Counted from the stretch's first letter, positions 25,236-34,138 are shown. The stretch: 64,000 bases of DNA from Oribacterium sp. (GCA_004554245.1 SFND01000001.1:137795-201794), one strand, 5' to 3'. The notes: generated from the letters alone by a model not told the origin. A program made the numbers and translations.

Positions 25236-26300
25236 ATGATCTGGAGAAAATTTACGATTCATACGACGACCGAGGCGGAGGATATCCTCAGTGCAAACCT
25301 GGCGGAGCTCGGCATTGACGGCGTACAGATCGAAGATCGCATCCCGCTGTCCGAGGAGGATACGAAGGGGATGTTTATCGATATCCTGCCGGAGATCGGA
25401 CCGGATGACGGCACAGCGGAGGTAAGCTTCTATGTCGAGGTGCTGGATCCGGAGCAGAAGCAGGACCGGCTCACGAAGGTACAGAAGATGATGGAGGATC
25501 CAGCGGTCGACGCCAGCTACATGCCGAACACCTCAAACGTCTATACTCCGCAGGAGCTGAAGAAGCTGCTTCAGGAGGTGCAGGAAACCCTCGATGAGAT
25601 GAAGCAGTATGTCGATATCGGCCTCGGCACGATCGATACCTCCGACACAGAGGATAAGGACTGGATCAATAACTGGAAGACCTTCTTCCACCCGTTTACC
25701 GTCGGGGATCTCCTGATCAAGCCGACCTGGGAAGCCGTTCCGGAGGAGGATCGGGATAAGCTCGTCATCGCGATCGATCCGGGTACCGCCTTCGGCACCG
25801 GCATGCATGAGACTACCCAGCTCTGCATCCGCCAGCTGCAGAAGTACATGCAGGCAGGTGATGAAATCGCGGATATCGGTACAGGCTCCGGTATCCTCGG
25901 CATCACCGCGCTGAAGCTCGGCGCCGGCCATGTCTACGGAACGGACCTCGATGAGGAAGCTGTGCCGGCGGTGCACGATAATCTGCAGGCGAACGAGCTC
26001 CCGGAGAGCTGCTTCGATATGGTGGTGGGCAATGTGATCGGCGATGAGGATATCAAGACCCGGATGGGTCTCGGAAAGTACGACATCGTGGTGGCGAACA
26101 TCCTGGCACCGGTCATCGTACTGCTGACTGCTGAGGTGGGACCGCTTCTTAAGAAGGGTGGCCTCTTCATCACCTCCGGTATCCTCGACCAGCGTGAGGC
26201 AGAGGTCCTCGAGGCTTTCCGCCAGCATGAGGACATCTGGGAGGTACTGGAAGTCAACCACCAGGGCGAGTGGGTCAATGTGACCGCACGCCGTAAGTGA
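25236..26300 (+). CDS. prmA: ribosomal protein L11 methyltransferase
   Basis: SAM-dependent enzyme that trimethylates L11. At 354 residues it is longer than E. coli PrmA (about 293), chiefly through an insertion around residues 85-130 between the L11-recognition domain and the catalytic domain. The catalytic domain shows PGTAFGTGMHETT, the SAM motif IADIGTGSGILGI and VANILAPVI. Such long forms appear common in this bacterial group. It ends at a strong terminator shared with the convergent thiI. Confidence 0.93.
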   Translation: MIWRKFTIHTTTEAEDILSANLAELGIDGVQIEDRIPLSEEDTKGMFIDILPEIGPDDGTAEVSFYVEVLDPEQKQDRLTKVQKMMEDPAVDASYMPNTSNVYTPQELKKLLQEVQETLDEMKQYVDIGLGTIDTSDTEDKDWINNWKTFFHPFTVGDLLIKPTWEAVPEEDRDKLVIAIDPGTAFGTGMHETTQLCIRQLQKYMQAGDEIADIGTGSGILGITALKLGAGHVYGTDLDEEAVPAVHDNLQANELPESCFDMVVGNVIGDEDIKTRMGLGKYDIVVANILAPVIVLLTAEVGPLLKKGGLFITSGILDQREAEVLEAFRQHEDIWEVLEVNHQGEWVNVTARRK

Positions 26301-26320
26301 TCACATCAGAAAAACACATC

Positions 26321-26355
26321 AAAAAGGCGCCCCGTTCTCTGCGGGACGCCTTTTT
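26321..26355. terminator. bidirectional terminator, prmA and thiI
   Basis: AAAAAGGCG, CCCG, a six-base loop, then CGGG, ACGCCTTTTT. A-run and T-run on the two sides suit both strands. Confidence 0.9.
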
Positions 26356-26401
26356 CTGACCGTATCTGAATGGTGATTCGATGAAGATACGGATATGTTT
26401 C

Positions 26402-27595
26402 TTACTTGCCGTTACACCAGATGAGCTCGGCTTCGTTTACAGCCTTTTCAACCATCGGGATCATCGCGTCATACACGATCTGCTCGGAAGCGCGGATCTT
26501 CTCCGGTACCGGCTTCGTGACCGGATGCTTCGCGACGAAGATGGTGCAGCAGTCCTCAAACGGCTCGATGGAGGTTTCATACGTGCCGATCTTCTGGGCG
26601 ATGTCGATGATCTCCTGCTTATCGAAGGCGATGACCGGACGGTAGACCGGAAGATGGCAGACCTCGTTGGTGCAGACGAGGGACTGCATGGTCTGGCTCG
26701 CAACCTGACCGATGGACTCACCGGTGATGAGTGCGATACAGTTTCGCTTCTCGGCGATGGCCTCGGCGATACGCATCATATAACGACGCATGATGATCGT
26801 CAGCTCCTCGTGCGGGCACTCCTCGTAGATCTTCAGCTGGATATCCGTGAAGTTGACGACATGCAGCGCGATCGGTCCTGTGTAGCGGGCGACTTCATTG
26901 GCCAGATCCACGACCTTCTGTTTCGCACGCTCGGAGGTGTATGGCGGTGCATGGAAGTAGGTCGCCTCGAGTACGGCACCACGACGTGAAATCATGTAGC
27001 CGGCCACCGGGCTGTCGATACCGCCGGAGAGGCAGAGCATCGCCTTGCCGTTTGTACCGAGCGGCATACCGCCGGCGCCCGGAAGCACCTCGGAGAAAAT
27101 GTTGACATACTGACGGATCTCGACGCGAAGCAGCACATCCGGATGATGTACATCGACGGTGGTGTTCGGGTACTTCGTCAGGATATCGTAGCCGAGCTCA
27201 GCGTCGATTTCCGTGGAGCTCATCGGGAACTCCTTGTCGGCACGGGTCGTGCGGCACTTGAAGGTCAGCGTACGATCACCGTAGACCTCGCCGAAATACG
27301 TAAGCACCTGATCACTGATCGCACGATAGTCATGTGTGTTCTCCATCTGGATCATCGGGCAGATGCCGACGATACCGAAAACGTGCTGAAGTGCATCCAC
27401 GGTCTCTTCGTAGTCATAGTTCTCCGACTTCGCCGTTACATAGATACGTCCGCGCTCACGGGTGACACGGAACTCACCCTCGACGCGCTCTAGCTTCTTC
27501 CGGATGTCATGCACGAGGGCATCCTCGAAGATATAACGATTCTTCCCCTTCGTGCCGATCTCCGCATACTTGATGAGAAAGCTCTGATACTGCAT
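26402..27595 (-). CDS. thiI: tRNA 4-thiouridine synthase ThiI
   Basis: Adenylates U8 of tRNA and transfers sulfur to it. About 397 residues from the ATG that follows AGAAAGAGG; an in-frame ATG 34 codons upstream has a non-homologous extension. A ferredoxin-like and THUMP region (about 1-165) precedes the PP-loop LSGGIDSPVAGYM. It ends in a short tail without the rhodanese domain of E. coli ThiI, as in Bacillus, so the persulfide must be passed differently. The cysteine desulfurase at 24018-25175 is the obvious donor. Confidence 0.95.
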   Translation of the reverse strand: MQYQSFLIKYAEIGTKGKNRYIFEDALVHDIRKKLERVEGEFRVTRERGRIYVTAKSENYDYEETVDALQHVFGIVGICPMIQMENTHDYRAISDQVLTYFGEVYGDRTLTFKCRTTRADKEFPMSSTEIDAELGYDILTKYPNTTVDVHHPDVLLRVEIRQYVNIFSEVLPGAGGMPLGTNGKAMLCLSGGIDSPVAGYMISRRGAVLEATYFHAPPYTSERAKQKVVDLANEVARYTGPIALHVVNFTDIQLKIYEECPHEELTIIMRRYMMRIAEAIAEKRNCIALITGESIGQVASQTMQSLVCTNEVCHLPVYRPVIAFDKQEIIDIAQKIGTYETSIEPFEDCCTIFVAKHPVTKPVPEKIRASEQIVYDAMIPMVEKAVNEAELIWCNGK

Positions 27596-27730
27596 AAAAC
27601 CTCTTTCTGTACAGGGATGAAGCGAGCCGCCGATGCTATCCGCACCGTGCCCGCCAGACAAAAAATGAGTACGCACCGAACAGCGCGCACTCATCATGAT
27701 ACTTGTTAATTTATCAGCTTAATGATACGA

Positions 27731-27973
27731 TTACTGCGCGATGATATAAGGTGTCAGCGCATTGACGATCTCATCCATGCGACCTGCGTCCGCGTGAATG
27801 TTCAGATCGATCGGCTTGCTGAGGTCCAGGGAGAAGATACCCATGATGGACTTGGCATCGATTACATAGCGGCCTGATACGAGGTCGAAGTCAACATCAG
27901 TGAACTTCACGAGCTCATTGACAAAAGACTTTACTTTATCGATAGAATTAAGCGAGATACGAACGGTTTTCAC
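27731..27973 (-). CDS. HPr-like protein lacking the catalytic histidine
   Basis: An 80-residue protein with the HPr fold. Where HPr has GIHARP with the phosphorylated His15, this has SIDKVK, so it cannot take phosphate from enzyme I. The KSIMGIFSL segment around the regulatory Ser46 of HPr is intact. That combination recalls Bacillus Crh, which serves catabolite control through Ser46-P. Start is GTG behind AAGGAGG. It is upstream of thiI on the same strand. Proteins like this are widespread in Lachnospiraceae; a role with CcpA is an inference. Confidence 0.88.
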   Translation of the reverse strand: MKTVRISLNSIDKVKSFVNELVKFTDVDFDLVSGRYVIDAKSIMGIFSLDLSKPIDLNIHADAGRMDEIVNALTPYIIAQ

Positions 27974-28014
27974 GATTTAGTCCTCCTTAAAAATATTATT
28001 CATAATACAGATTA

Positions 28015-28043
28015 ATTCTAGGAAAACGCTTATCAAAAGTCAA
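28015..28043 (-). promoter_or_regulatory. promoter of the HPr-like gene
   Basis: Minus-strand TTGACT (28038-28043), 17 bases, TAGAAT (28015-28020). The -35 lies five bases from the mtaB start codon. Confidence 0.7.
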
Positions 28044-28047
28044 TAGA

Positions 28048-29577
28048 ATGGAATACTTTAAATTAACTGCTGCCATGCATAATCTGGGTTGCAAGGTCAA
28101 TGCCTATGAAGCGGACGCGATGCTCGAGGAGCTCCGCCGCGCCGGCATACGGATCGTGCCCTGGGAGAGCGCCGCAGCCGACATCTATATCATCAATACC
28201 TGCTCCGTCACAAACATCGCCGACCGGAAGTCGCGGCAGATGATTCATAAGGCCCGGAGCATGAATCCGGCGGCCGTCGTAATCGCAGCCGGCTGCTATG
28301 TACAGGCGCGCGCCGCGGAGCTTCAGATGGATACCGCGGTGGATATCCTCGTCGGTAATCAGGAGAAGGGCCGTCTGCTGTCGATTCTCGAGGCGTACTG
28401 GACGACCCACCCGGACAGGCTTCCAGCGTCCCTCCGTGCTTCCGGCGCTGATGCAGACGAGCGGCACGTATATACCGATCCGGAGGTCCGTGTGCCCGCC
28501 GCTTCGTCCGTGGACGATGCCGCCGACCGGACTGCAGTGATCGACCAGGCGCAGGCGGACCGATCAAACGCTGCCTGCTTCGTGTCGGATATCGCAGAGC
28601 CACAGCCGTACGCGAAGCTCCGGGCCGGTGAGATCGCCGATCAGGGACGGGTCTTCATCAAGGTGCAGGATGGCTGCAATCAGTTCTGTGCCTACTGCAT
28701 CATCCCATACGTGCGCGGACGCATCCGCTCGCGTTCCATCGAGGACACGGTGAAGGAGGTCGCAGATTTCGCCCGTCGCGGCTATCACGAGGTCGTGCTG
28801 ACCGGCATCCACCTCTCTTCCTACGGCCTCGATTTCGATCATGCGAACTATGAATATGCGATGAACCATGAGATTCCGTCGACGCATCTCCTCGCACTGA
28901 TCCGTGCGGTGGCGGCAGTACCGGGCATCGCGCGGGTTCGTCTCGGCAGCCTCGAGCCGCGTATCATCACGGAGTCGTTCGTCGAGGAGCTGCGGGCGAT
29001 TCCGGAGCTATGCCCGCACTTCCACCTTTCGCTCCAGAGTGGTTCAGACCGCATCCTGGCAGCGATGAACCGGCACTATGATACGGCAGCCTTCCGTCAC
29101 TCGGTCGCGCTTCTTCGTGCAGCCTGGCCCGAGATGGCGATCACAACGGATGTCATCGTCGGCTTTCCGGGGGAGAGTGAAGCGGATTTCGAGGATTCCT
29201 GTCGCTTCGTCGAGGAGATCGGCTTCTACGAGCTGCATGTTTTCAAGTACAGCCGGCGGCAGGGAACGGCGGCCGACCGCATGCCGGCGCAGCTTACGGA
29301 TCGTGTGAAGTCCGAGCGCTCCGAACGACTGATGAAGCTTGACGCGCAGCAGTCCGAGGCCTTCCGCCGCCGCTTTCTCGGCCGGAACGAGGACGTGATT
29401 CCGGAGGAAATCGTCGAGATCGAGGGGCGCCCGTATCTTCGTGGCTATAACCGGTGCTATGTGCGCTATCTGATTCCTCTTTCGGATGCGGCAGAGGGAG
29501 CTTGTAAAATCGGCCAAATAATGCAGGTATGTGGACAGGAAATCTGTGGAGGATGTGTACTTGCATTGGTTTTATAA
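28048..29577 (+). CDS. mtaB: tRNA t6A37 methylthiotransferase MtaB
   Basis: Radical SAM enzyme converting N6-threonylcarbamoyladenosine-37 of tRNA to its 2-methylthio form. UPF0004 domain (HNLGCKVNAYEAD, NTCSVTN, AGCYVQ supply the auxiliary cluster cysteines), radical SAM domain with GCNQFCAYC, then a TRAM-like end. At 509 residues it is 50-70 longer than usual because of a low-complexity insert (about 125-185, Ala/Asp-rich) between the first two domains. No good ribosome binding site precedes the ATG at 28048; starting at Met10 is possible but equally unsupported. Confidence 0.92.
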   Translation: MEYFKLTAAMHNLGCKVNAYEADAMLEELRRAGIRIVPWESAAADIYIINTCSVTNIADRKSRQMIHKARSMNPAAVVIAAGCYVQARAAELQMDTAVDILVGNQEKGRLLSILEAYWTTHPDRLPASLRASGADADERHVYTDPEVRVPAASSVDDAADRTAVIDQAQADRSNAACFVSDIAEPQPYAKLRAGEIADQGRVFIKVQDGCNQFCAYCIIPYVRGRIRSRSIEDTVKEVADFARRGYHEVVLTGIHLSSYGLDFDHANYEYAMNHEIPSTHLLALIRAVAAVPGIARVRLGSLEPRIITESFVEELRAIPELCPHFHLSLQSGSDRILAAMNRHYDTAAFRHSVALLRAAWPEMAITTDVIVGFPGESEADFEDSCRFVEEIGFYELHVFKYSRRQGTAADRMPAQLTDRVKSERSERLMKLDAQQSEAFRRRFLGRNEDVIPEEIVEIEGRPYLRGYNRCYVRYLIPLSDAAEGACKIGQIMQVCGQEICGGCVLALVL

Positions 29578-29618
29578 ATGTTATAAAATTAATTGAGTTA
29601 TTAAGAGGACGTGACAAA

Positions 29619-29882
29619 ATGAATGATTTAGGCAGTACACAGATTATCCGACCGATGCAGGAGTGCGATCTGGATGTGACAGAGGTTCTGGCCCGTGTCT
29701 ATGAGGCACTCACGGAAAAAGGCTATAATCCGATTAATCAGATCGTTGGATACATTATGTCGGGAGATCCGACGTACATTACCAGCCATAAGGGGGCGAG
29801 AAGCCTGATTATGAAGGTGGAACGCGACGAGATCATCGAAGAGCTGATGAAGACGTACGTGGACGCGAAGCTGAGCAGGTAA
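29619..29882 (+). CDS. ireB: IreB family regulatory phosphoprotein (UPF0297)
   Basis: Small cytoplasmic protein of 87 residues. In Enterococcus IreB is phosphorylated at N-terminal threonines by the PASTA kinase IreK and tunes cephalosporin resistance; here Ser6 and Thr7 (NDLGSTQ) are the candidate sites. The conserved core GYNPINQIVGYIMSGDPTYITSHKGAR identifies the family. The start at 29619 follows AAGAGGAC; a longer in-frame reading overlaps mtaB. ireB-ruvX-yrzB is a standard Firmicute string, here interrupted by a terminator after ireB. Confidence 0.92.
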   Translation: MNDLGSTQIIRPMQECDLDVTEVLARVYEALTEKGYNPINQIVGYIMSGDPTYITSHKGARSLIMKVERDEIIEELMKTYVDAKLSR

Positions 29883-29896
29883 TGTGTTGATGATGA

Positions 29897-29926
29897 AGAG
29901 TCTGTCCTGTGGGACAGACTCTTTTT
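29897..29926 (+). terminator. terminator after ireB
   Basis: AGAGTCTGTCC-TGT-GGGACAGACTCT followed by a T-run. It separates ireB from ruvX, or lowers read-through to it. Confidence 0.88.
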
Positions 29927-30027
29927 GGGTAATGAAAAGAGGAGACCGGCATTCTGGCGCAGGAATCCCGTGAAGGGACCTGCGCGGGACGGCATCCACT
30001 CAGAACATACGGATAGGATAAGCATTT

Positions 30028-30441
30028 ATGAGAATACTGGGACTCGATTACGGCTCGAAGACCGTCGGCGTCGCGATGACCGACGCGCTCGGCATGACGG
30101 TACAGCCGTATAAGACCATCCAGCGGGACCGGGAGTCGAAGCTTCGGCAGACCCTGTCTGAAATTGCAGAAATCGTCGAGCAGTACCAGATCAAGAAAAT
30201 CGTGATGGGACTGCCTCTTAATATGGATGATACCGAGGGGGATCGCGCAGCGAAAACGAGAGACTTCGCAGAGAAGCTGAAGCTACGTGTGGCGGTTCCG
30301 ATCGAGTTTACCGATGAGCGCCTCACCACGATGGAGGCAGAGGAAATCCTCGATCAGAGTGGTATCCCGCGGAGTGAGCAGAAGAAGGTGATCGATCAGG
30401 TCGCCGCACAGCTCATCCTGGAACAGTATCTGAGGGGCTGA
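30028..30441 (+). CDS. ruvX: Holliday junction resolvase-like RuvX (YqgF)
   Basis: RNase H-fold protein of 137 residues, thought to act in pre-16S rRNA 5'-end maturation and proposed as a junction resolvase. GLDYGSKTVGVA near the N-terminus holds the first acidic metal ligand, VMGLPLNMD the middle motif and FTDERLTT the third. The start has GGATAAG upstream only, a weak site. Followed after 79 bases by the DUF1292 gene. Confidence 0.93.
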   Translation: MRILGLDYGSKTVGVAMTDALGMTVQPYKTIQRDRESKLRQTLSEIAEIVEQYQIKKIVMGLPLNMDDTEGDRAAKTRDFAEKLKLRVAVPIEFTDERLTTMEAEEILDQSGIPRSEQKKVIDQVAAQLILEQYLRG

Positions 30442-30520
30442 GACCCTTCAAGGATAAACATCGACGTCGCATGCCGGGCTTCCGCGCGGGTGCGGCCATG
30501 AACATGACAAAGGAGCGGAC

Positions 30521-30787
30521 ATGGAAAATACTATCCGACTGACATCAGAAGATGGAAATCTGGAACTTGAGATCCTGGAGGAGACGACCGTCCAGGGCGT
30601 GAATTATATTCTGGTTACGGATGCACCGGAGGGTGAGGACGGCGAGTGCTACGTCATGAAGGACGTTTCCGGCCCGGAGGATGCAGAGGCAGACTACGAG
30701 TTTGTAGATGATCAGGAATCCGAAGCATTGATGCAGATCTTTTCTGCGCTCCTAGAAGGAGAAGGTATAACGATTGAGAAATCATGA
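30521..30787 (+). CDS. DUF1292 protein (YrzB family)
   Basis: An 88-residue acidic protein of unknown function. The family signature is visible as L-T-S-E-D-G-N near the start and the central YILVTDAPEGEDGECYVMK. It is the usual third member of the ireB-ruvX-yrzB string. AAAGGAG precedes the ATG. Its last 14 bases overlap the TTG start of the RNase J gene in another frame, and its own coding sequence contains that gene's ribosome binding site, so translation of the two is probably coupled. Confidence 0.88.
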   Translation: MENTIRLTSEDGNLELEILEETTVQGVNYILVTDAPEGEDGECYVMKDVSGPEDAEADYEFVDDQESEALMQIFSALLEGEGITIEKS

Positions 30788-32858
30788 ACACACTGCCGGA
30801 GAGAAGGCAGCAGAAGTAAAAGAAGTAAAAAAAGTAAAAAAAGTAAAAGAAGTAAATCATGCAGAGCTTCCTACCGGTGAGGCGGCGAAGCGTCCGACCC
30901 ACCGCAGACGGAGGCGCCCATCCACGAAGGGCAGAGAGAGCACGCAGGACACCGAGAGCACGGCTGCTCTGCAGAGTGCGGCAGCGGACAGTGCGGTGAA
31001 GGAAGAGGCACCTGCAGCGAAGCGAAGCTCCACACGGAGACGAAGCACACGAAAAGCCGAGACACATGAGAATATGGTGAGTGCAGCGGCATCTGCAGCC
31101 GGTGCAGTCGTGGAGGTACCGGAACAGCAGAAGAGCGCCAGCCGAAGCCACCGCAGCAGCAGAAGAAAGAAGTCAGATGAAGTACAGATGAAGAAGAACG
31201 GCAGTATTAAGATCATTCCGCTCGGCGGACTCGATCAGATCGGCATGAACATTACCGCGTTTGAGAGTGATGACAGCATCATCATCGTGGACTGCGGTCT
31301 GGCTTTTCCATCCAACGATATGCTGGGGATCGACCTGGTCATCCCGGACATCTCCTATCTGAAGAGCCACATGTCGAAGATCAAGGGCTTCGTCATCACC
31401 CACGGACATGAGGACCACATCGGTGCGCTGCCATATGTTCTGCAGCAGATCAATGTGCCTGTGTATGGAACACGGCTGACGCTTGCACTCATCGAGGGAA
31501 AGCTGCGTGAGCGCGGACTCGACCGCCTGGTGAAGCTGAACGTACAGGCCTTCGGTGATATCGTCGACTTCGGCGATATCAAGGTGGAGTTCATCAAGAC
31601 GAATCACTCCATCCAGGATGCAGCCGCGCTCGCGATCTTCACACCGGCCGGTACCATCGTTCACACCGGCGACTTCAAGGTCGACTATACACCGGTCTTC
31701 GGTGATCCGATCGATCTGCAGCGCTTCGCTGAGCTCGGTAAGGAAGGCGTCCTGGCGATGATGTCTGATTCGACGAATGCGGAGAAGCCGGGATCTACGA
31801 TGTCGGAGCGCACCGTCGGGGGTACCTTCGAGCGTATCTTTGCCGAGCACCAGCAGAACCGTATCATCGTGGCGACCTTTGCGTCGAACGTCGATCGTGT
31901 ACAGCAGATCATCAATACCGCCGCGAAGTATAAGCGGAAGGTCGTGGTGGAGGGTCGTTCCATGGTGAATGTCATCACCGTAGCGTCCGAGCTTCACTAT
32001 ATCGATATCCCAGAGGGTACCCTCATCAGCATCGATGAGCTGAAGAGCTATCCGGATGAGCAGACCGTACTGATCACGACTGGATCTCAGGGTGAGTCCA
32101 TGGCGGCACTGAGCCGTATGGCGAGCGGTATGCACCGGAAGGTTCATATCAAGCCGAACGATGTTGTCGTGCTTTCATCTCACCCAATTCCTGGTAACGA
32201 GCTCGCGGTGGATAAGGTCATCAACGAGCTGAGTATGCTTCATGCACAGGTCATCCTGCAGGATACCCACGTATCCGGCCATGCCTGCGGCGAGGACCTC
32301 AAGCTCCTGTACTCGCTCGTCAAGCCGGAGTTCGCGATTCCGATCCACGGCGAGTATCATATGCGGGATACCGCATCACGTCTCGCCGCCTCGGTCGGTG
32401 TCGAGCGTGACCACTGTCTCATGATCGAGAACGGTGACGTACTGGAGCTCACGACACGAAGCGGAAAGTCGGAGGCACTGATCAAGGATCATGTCCAGGC
32501 CGGTGGCGTCTTCGTCGATGGTCTCGGTGTCGGCGATGTCGGAAACATCGTCATCCGCGATCGTCAGAACCTGGCGCAGAACGGTATCATCGTCGTCGTA
32601 CTGACGCTCGAGAAGTATTCAGGTCACCTGCTGGCTGGTCCGGACCTCGTGTCGCGTGGCTTCGTCTATGTACGGGAGTCCGAGGACCTCATGGAGGAGG
32701 CACGCGTACAGGTGCAGGATGCGGTCGATGACTGCCTCGTACGCCACGTGAACGACTGGGGCAAGATTAAAAATATCATCAAGGATTCGCTGTCTGACTT
32801 TCTCTGGAAGAAGATCAAGCGTGATCCGGTGATCCTTCCGATCATTATGGAGGTTTAA
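30774..32858 (+). CDS. rnj: ribonuclease J with long basic N-terminal extension
   Basis: 5'-3' exo- and endoribonuclease of mRNA decay and rRNA maturation. The 694 residues consist of a Lys/Arg-rich, low-complexity extension (about 1-140) plus a normal RNase J: metallo-beta-lactamase motif HGHEDHIG, beta-CASP domain, VDGLGVGDVGN and C-terminal domain. I take TTG at 30774 because AGAAGGAGAAGG lies eight bases upstream; a nearby ATG is out of frame. The extension opens with an E/K-V-K run encoded by five 9-base repeats. Such a tail could bind RNA or ribosomes. Confidence 0.93.
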   Translation: MRNHEHTAGEKAAEVKEVKKVKKVKEVNHAELPTGEAAKRPTHRRRRRPSTKGRESTQDTESTAALQSAAADSAVKEEAPAAKRSSTRRRSTRKAETHENMVSAAASAAGAVVEVPEQQKSASRSHRSSRRKKSDEVQMKKNGSIKIIPLGGLDQIGMNITAFESDDSIIIVDCGLAFPSNDMLGIDLVIPDISYLKSHMSKIKGFVITHGHEDHIGALPYVLQQINVPVYGTRLTLALIEGKLRERGLDRLVKLNVQAFGDIVDFGDIKVEFIKTNHSIQDAAALAIFTPAGTIVHTGDFKVDYTPVFGDPIDLQRFAELGKEGVLAMMSDSTNAEKPGSTMSERTVGGTFERIFAEHQQNRIIVATFASNVDRVQQIINTAAKYKRKVVVEGRSMVNVITVASELHYIDIPEGTLISIDELKSYPDEQTVLITTGSQGESMAALSRMASGMHRKVHIKPNDVVVLSSHPIPGNELAVDKVINELSMLHAQVILQDTHVSGHACGEDLKLLYSLVKPEFAIPIHGEYHMRDTASRLAASVGVERDHCLMIENGDVLELTTRSGKSEALIKDHVQAGGVFVDGLGVGDVGNIVIRDRQNLAQNGIIVVVLTLEKYSGHLLAGPDLVSRGFVYVRESEDLMEEARVQVQDAVDDCLVRHVNDWGKIKNIIKDSLSDFLWKKIKRDPVILPIIMEV
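30813..30857 (+). repeat. five 9-base tandem repeats in rnj
   Basis: Five copies of RAAGTAAAW in a row encode EVK-EVK-KVK-KVK-EVN, 13 codons after the start. The unit is three codons, so copy-number change would alter length but not frame. Confidence 0.9.
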
Positions 32859-32861
32859 GGC

Positions 32862-33410
32862 ATGCGCCGAAACGATTCCGTGTCCAGGACAGCCGGCTTC
32901 ATCACCGGCATGGCCTGGCGCGTTATTCTGATTGCAGCCATCATTTTCCTGCTGCTGCAGGGGATCAGGGTGGCGTACAGCTATGGTCACGGACTGTTCT
33001 ATGAGCATGCCCTGGCTGGTGCCGGTGCACCGGAGCAGGCGTTCGTCATCACCGATGGCGAGAGCTTGGACCGGCTTGCGAAAGACCTTGAGGAGGCCGG
33101 GCTGATCGATAATCGTCAGGCCTTCGTGCTGCAGGCGCATCTCTATGAACTCGAGATCGAACCTGGAAGCTATACACTGAGCCCGTCGATGACGGTGGTC
33201 GACATCATCGAGCACCTGAGTCAGGAGGGCACGAAGAACAAGGAGCTGGCGGATAAGAATCTGCTGGCAGCACAGGAAAGTACAGCGGCAGCGGAAGAGA
33301 CCGGTGCGGACGGTACGGAAATCATCGGCGGTACGGAGGACGAAAACCTCATCCAGCAGGATGCGGCCCGTGCCATGACAACAGCAGATAGTGAGGAAAA
33401 GAACCCTTGA
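32862..33410 (+). CDS. membrane protein with MltG/YceG N-terminal domain only
   Basis: A 182-residue protein: N-terminal transmembrane helix (about 19-41), then a LysM-like small domain (about 58-118; FVITDGESLDRLAKDLEEAGLI, LEIEPGSYTLSPSMTVVDIIEHL) as in the MltG endolytic transglycosylase. After that comes an Ala/Glu/Thr-rich tail. The catalytic YceG domain with its glutamate is absent. mltG is at this place in Bacillus (yrrL), so it is the positional equivalent, reduced to its membrane and LysM-like parts. It starts four bases after rnj and overlaps trmR. Confidence 0.82.
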   Translation: MRRNDSVSRTAGFITGMAWRVILIAAIIFLLLQGIRVAYSYGHGLFYEHALAGAGAPEQAFVITDGESLDRLAKDLEEAGLIDNRQAFVLQAHLYELEIEPGSYTLSPSMTVVDIIEHLSQEGTKNKELADKNLLAAQESTAAAEETGADGTEIIGGTEDENLIQQDAARAMTTADSEEKNP

Positions 33411-34057
33411 TTACGGATGAACGGCTTGTGAATTATATTCATTCACTGGAACCGGATCGTAGTGAGCTTCTTGAAACCATCAGAGCAGAAGCGCTCGCAG
33501 CGGAAATCCCGATTATCCGGGATGAAACGGCAGCGCTTCTTAAGTGTTTCATGAGGATGCTTCGACCGAAGCGGATTCTGGAGATCGGTGCGGCGGTCGG
33601 CTACTCCGCCCTCTGCATGGAAGAGGCCTGCGACGGGCAGGCGGAGCTGCTGACGGTGGAGAGCTATCCACCGAGAATCGAAGCGGCGACATGGAACTTC
33701 GCGCGCAGCCCGTACCGGGATCGCATCACGCTGGTTCCGGGGGATGCGGGTGCACTGCTCCGACGCCTGGTTGAGGAGGGGCAGCACTTCGATTTTATTT
33801 TTATGGATGCGGCGAAGGCGCAGTATATCGTCTGGCTGCCGGACATCCTCCGACTGATGTCGCCGGGCAGCGTGCTCGTCAGCGACAATATCCTGCAGGA
33901 CGGCAGCATCATCGAGAGCCGTTACCAGGTGGAGCGGAGGGACCGCACCATCCATACCCGCATGCGGGAGTATCTCTTCCGCCTGAAGCATGAAGAGGCA
34001 CTGGAAACCGCGATCCTGCCGGTCGGCGATGGCGTGTCGATCAGTGTTCGAAAATAA
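33407..34057 (+). CDS. trmR: tRNA 5-hydroxyuridine methyltransferase, TrmR-like
   Basis: SAM-dependent O-methyltransferase of the catechol-OMT type, 216 residues. EIGAAVGYSALCM is the SAM-binding motif, LVPGDAGALL and FIFMDAAKAQYIVWLP hold the metal-binding aspartate, and LVSDNILQDGSI the last motif. Bacillus YrrM (TrmR), which methylates 5-hydroxyuridine at tRNA position 34, sits in the same context, between mltG and U32 hydroxylation genes, so that role is likely. It starts with TTG overlapping the preceding stop by four bases. Confidence 0.85.
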   Translation: MITDERLVNYIHSLEPDRSELLETIRAEALAAEIPIIRDETAALLKCFMRMLRPKRILEIGAAVGYSALCMEEACDGQAELLTVESYPPRIEAATWNFARSPYRDRITLVPGDAGALLRRLVEEGQHFDFIFMDAAKAQYIVWLPDILRLMSPGSVLVSDNILQDGSIIESRYQVERRDRTIHTRMREYLFRLKHEEALETAILPVGDGVSISVRK

Positions 34058-34138
34058 AACACATAGATAAACGTCGCATCGATGAGTGTCAGATGGATGC
34101 ACATCGAGTAGATGATGTCAGATAGATGGAGAGAGCAT

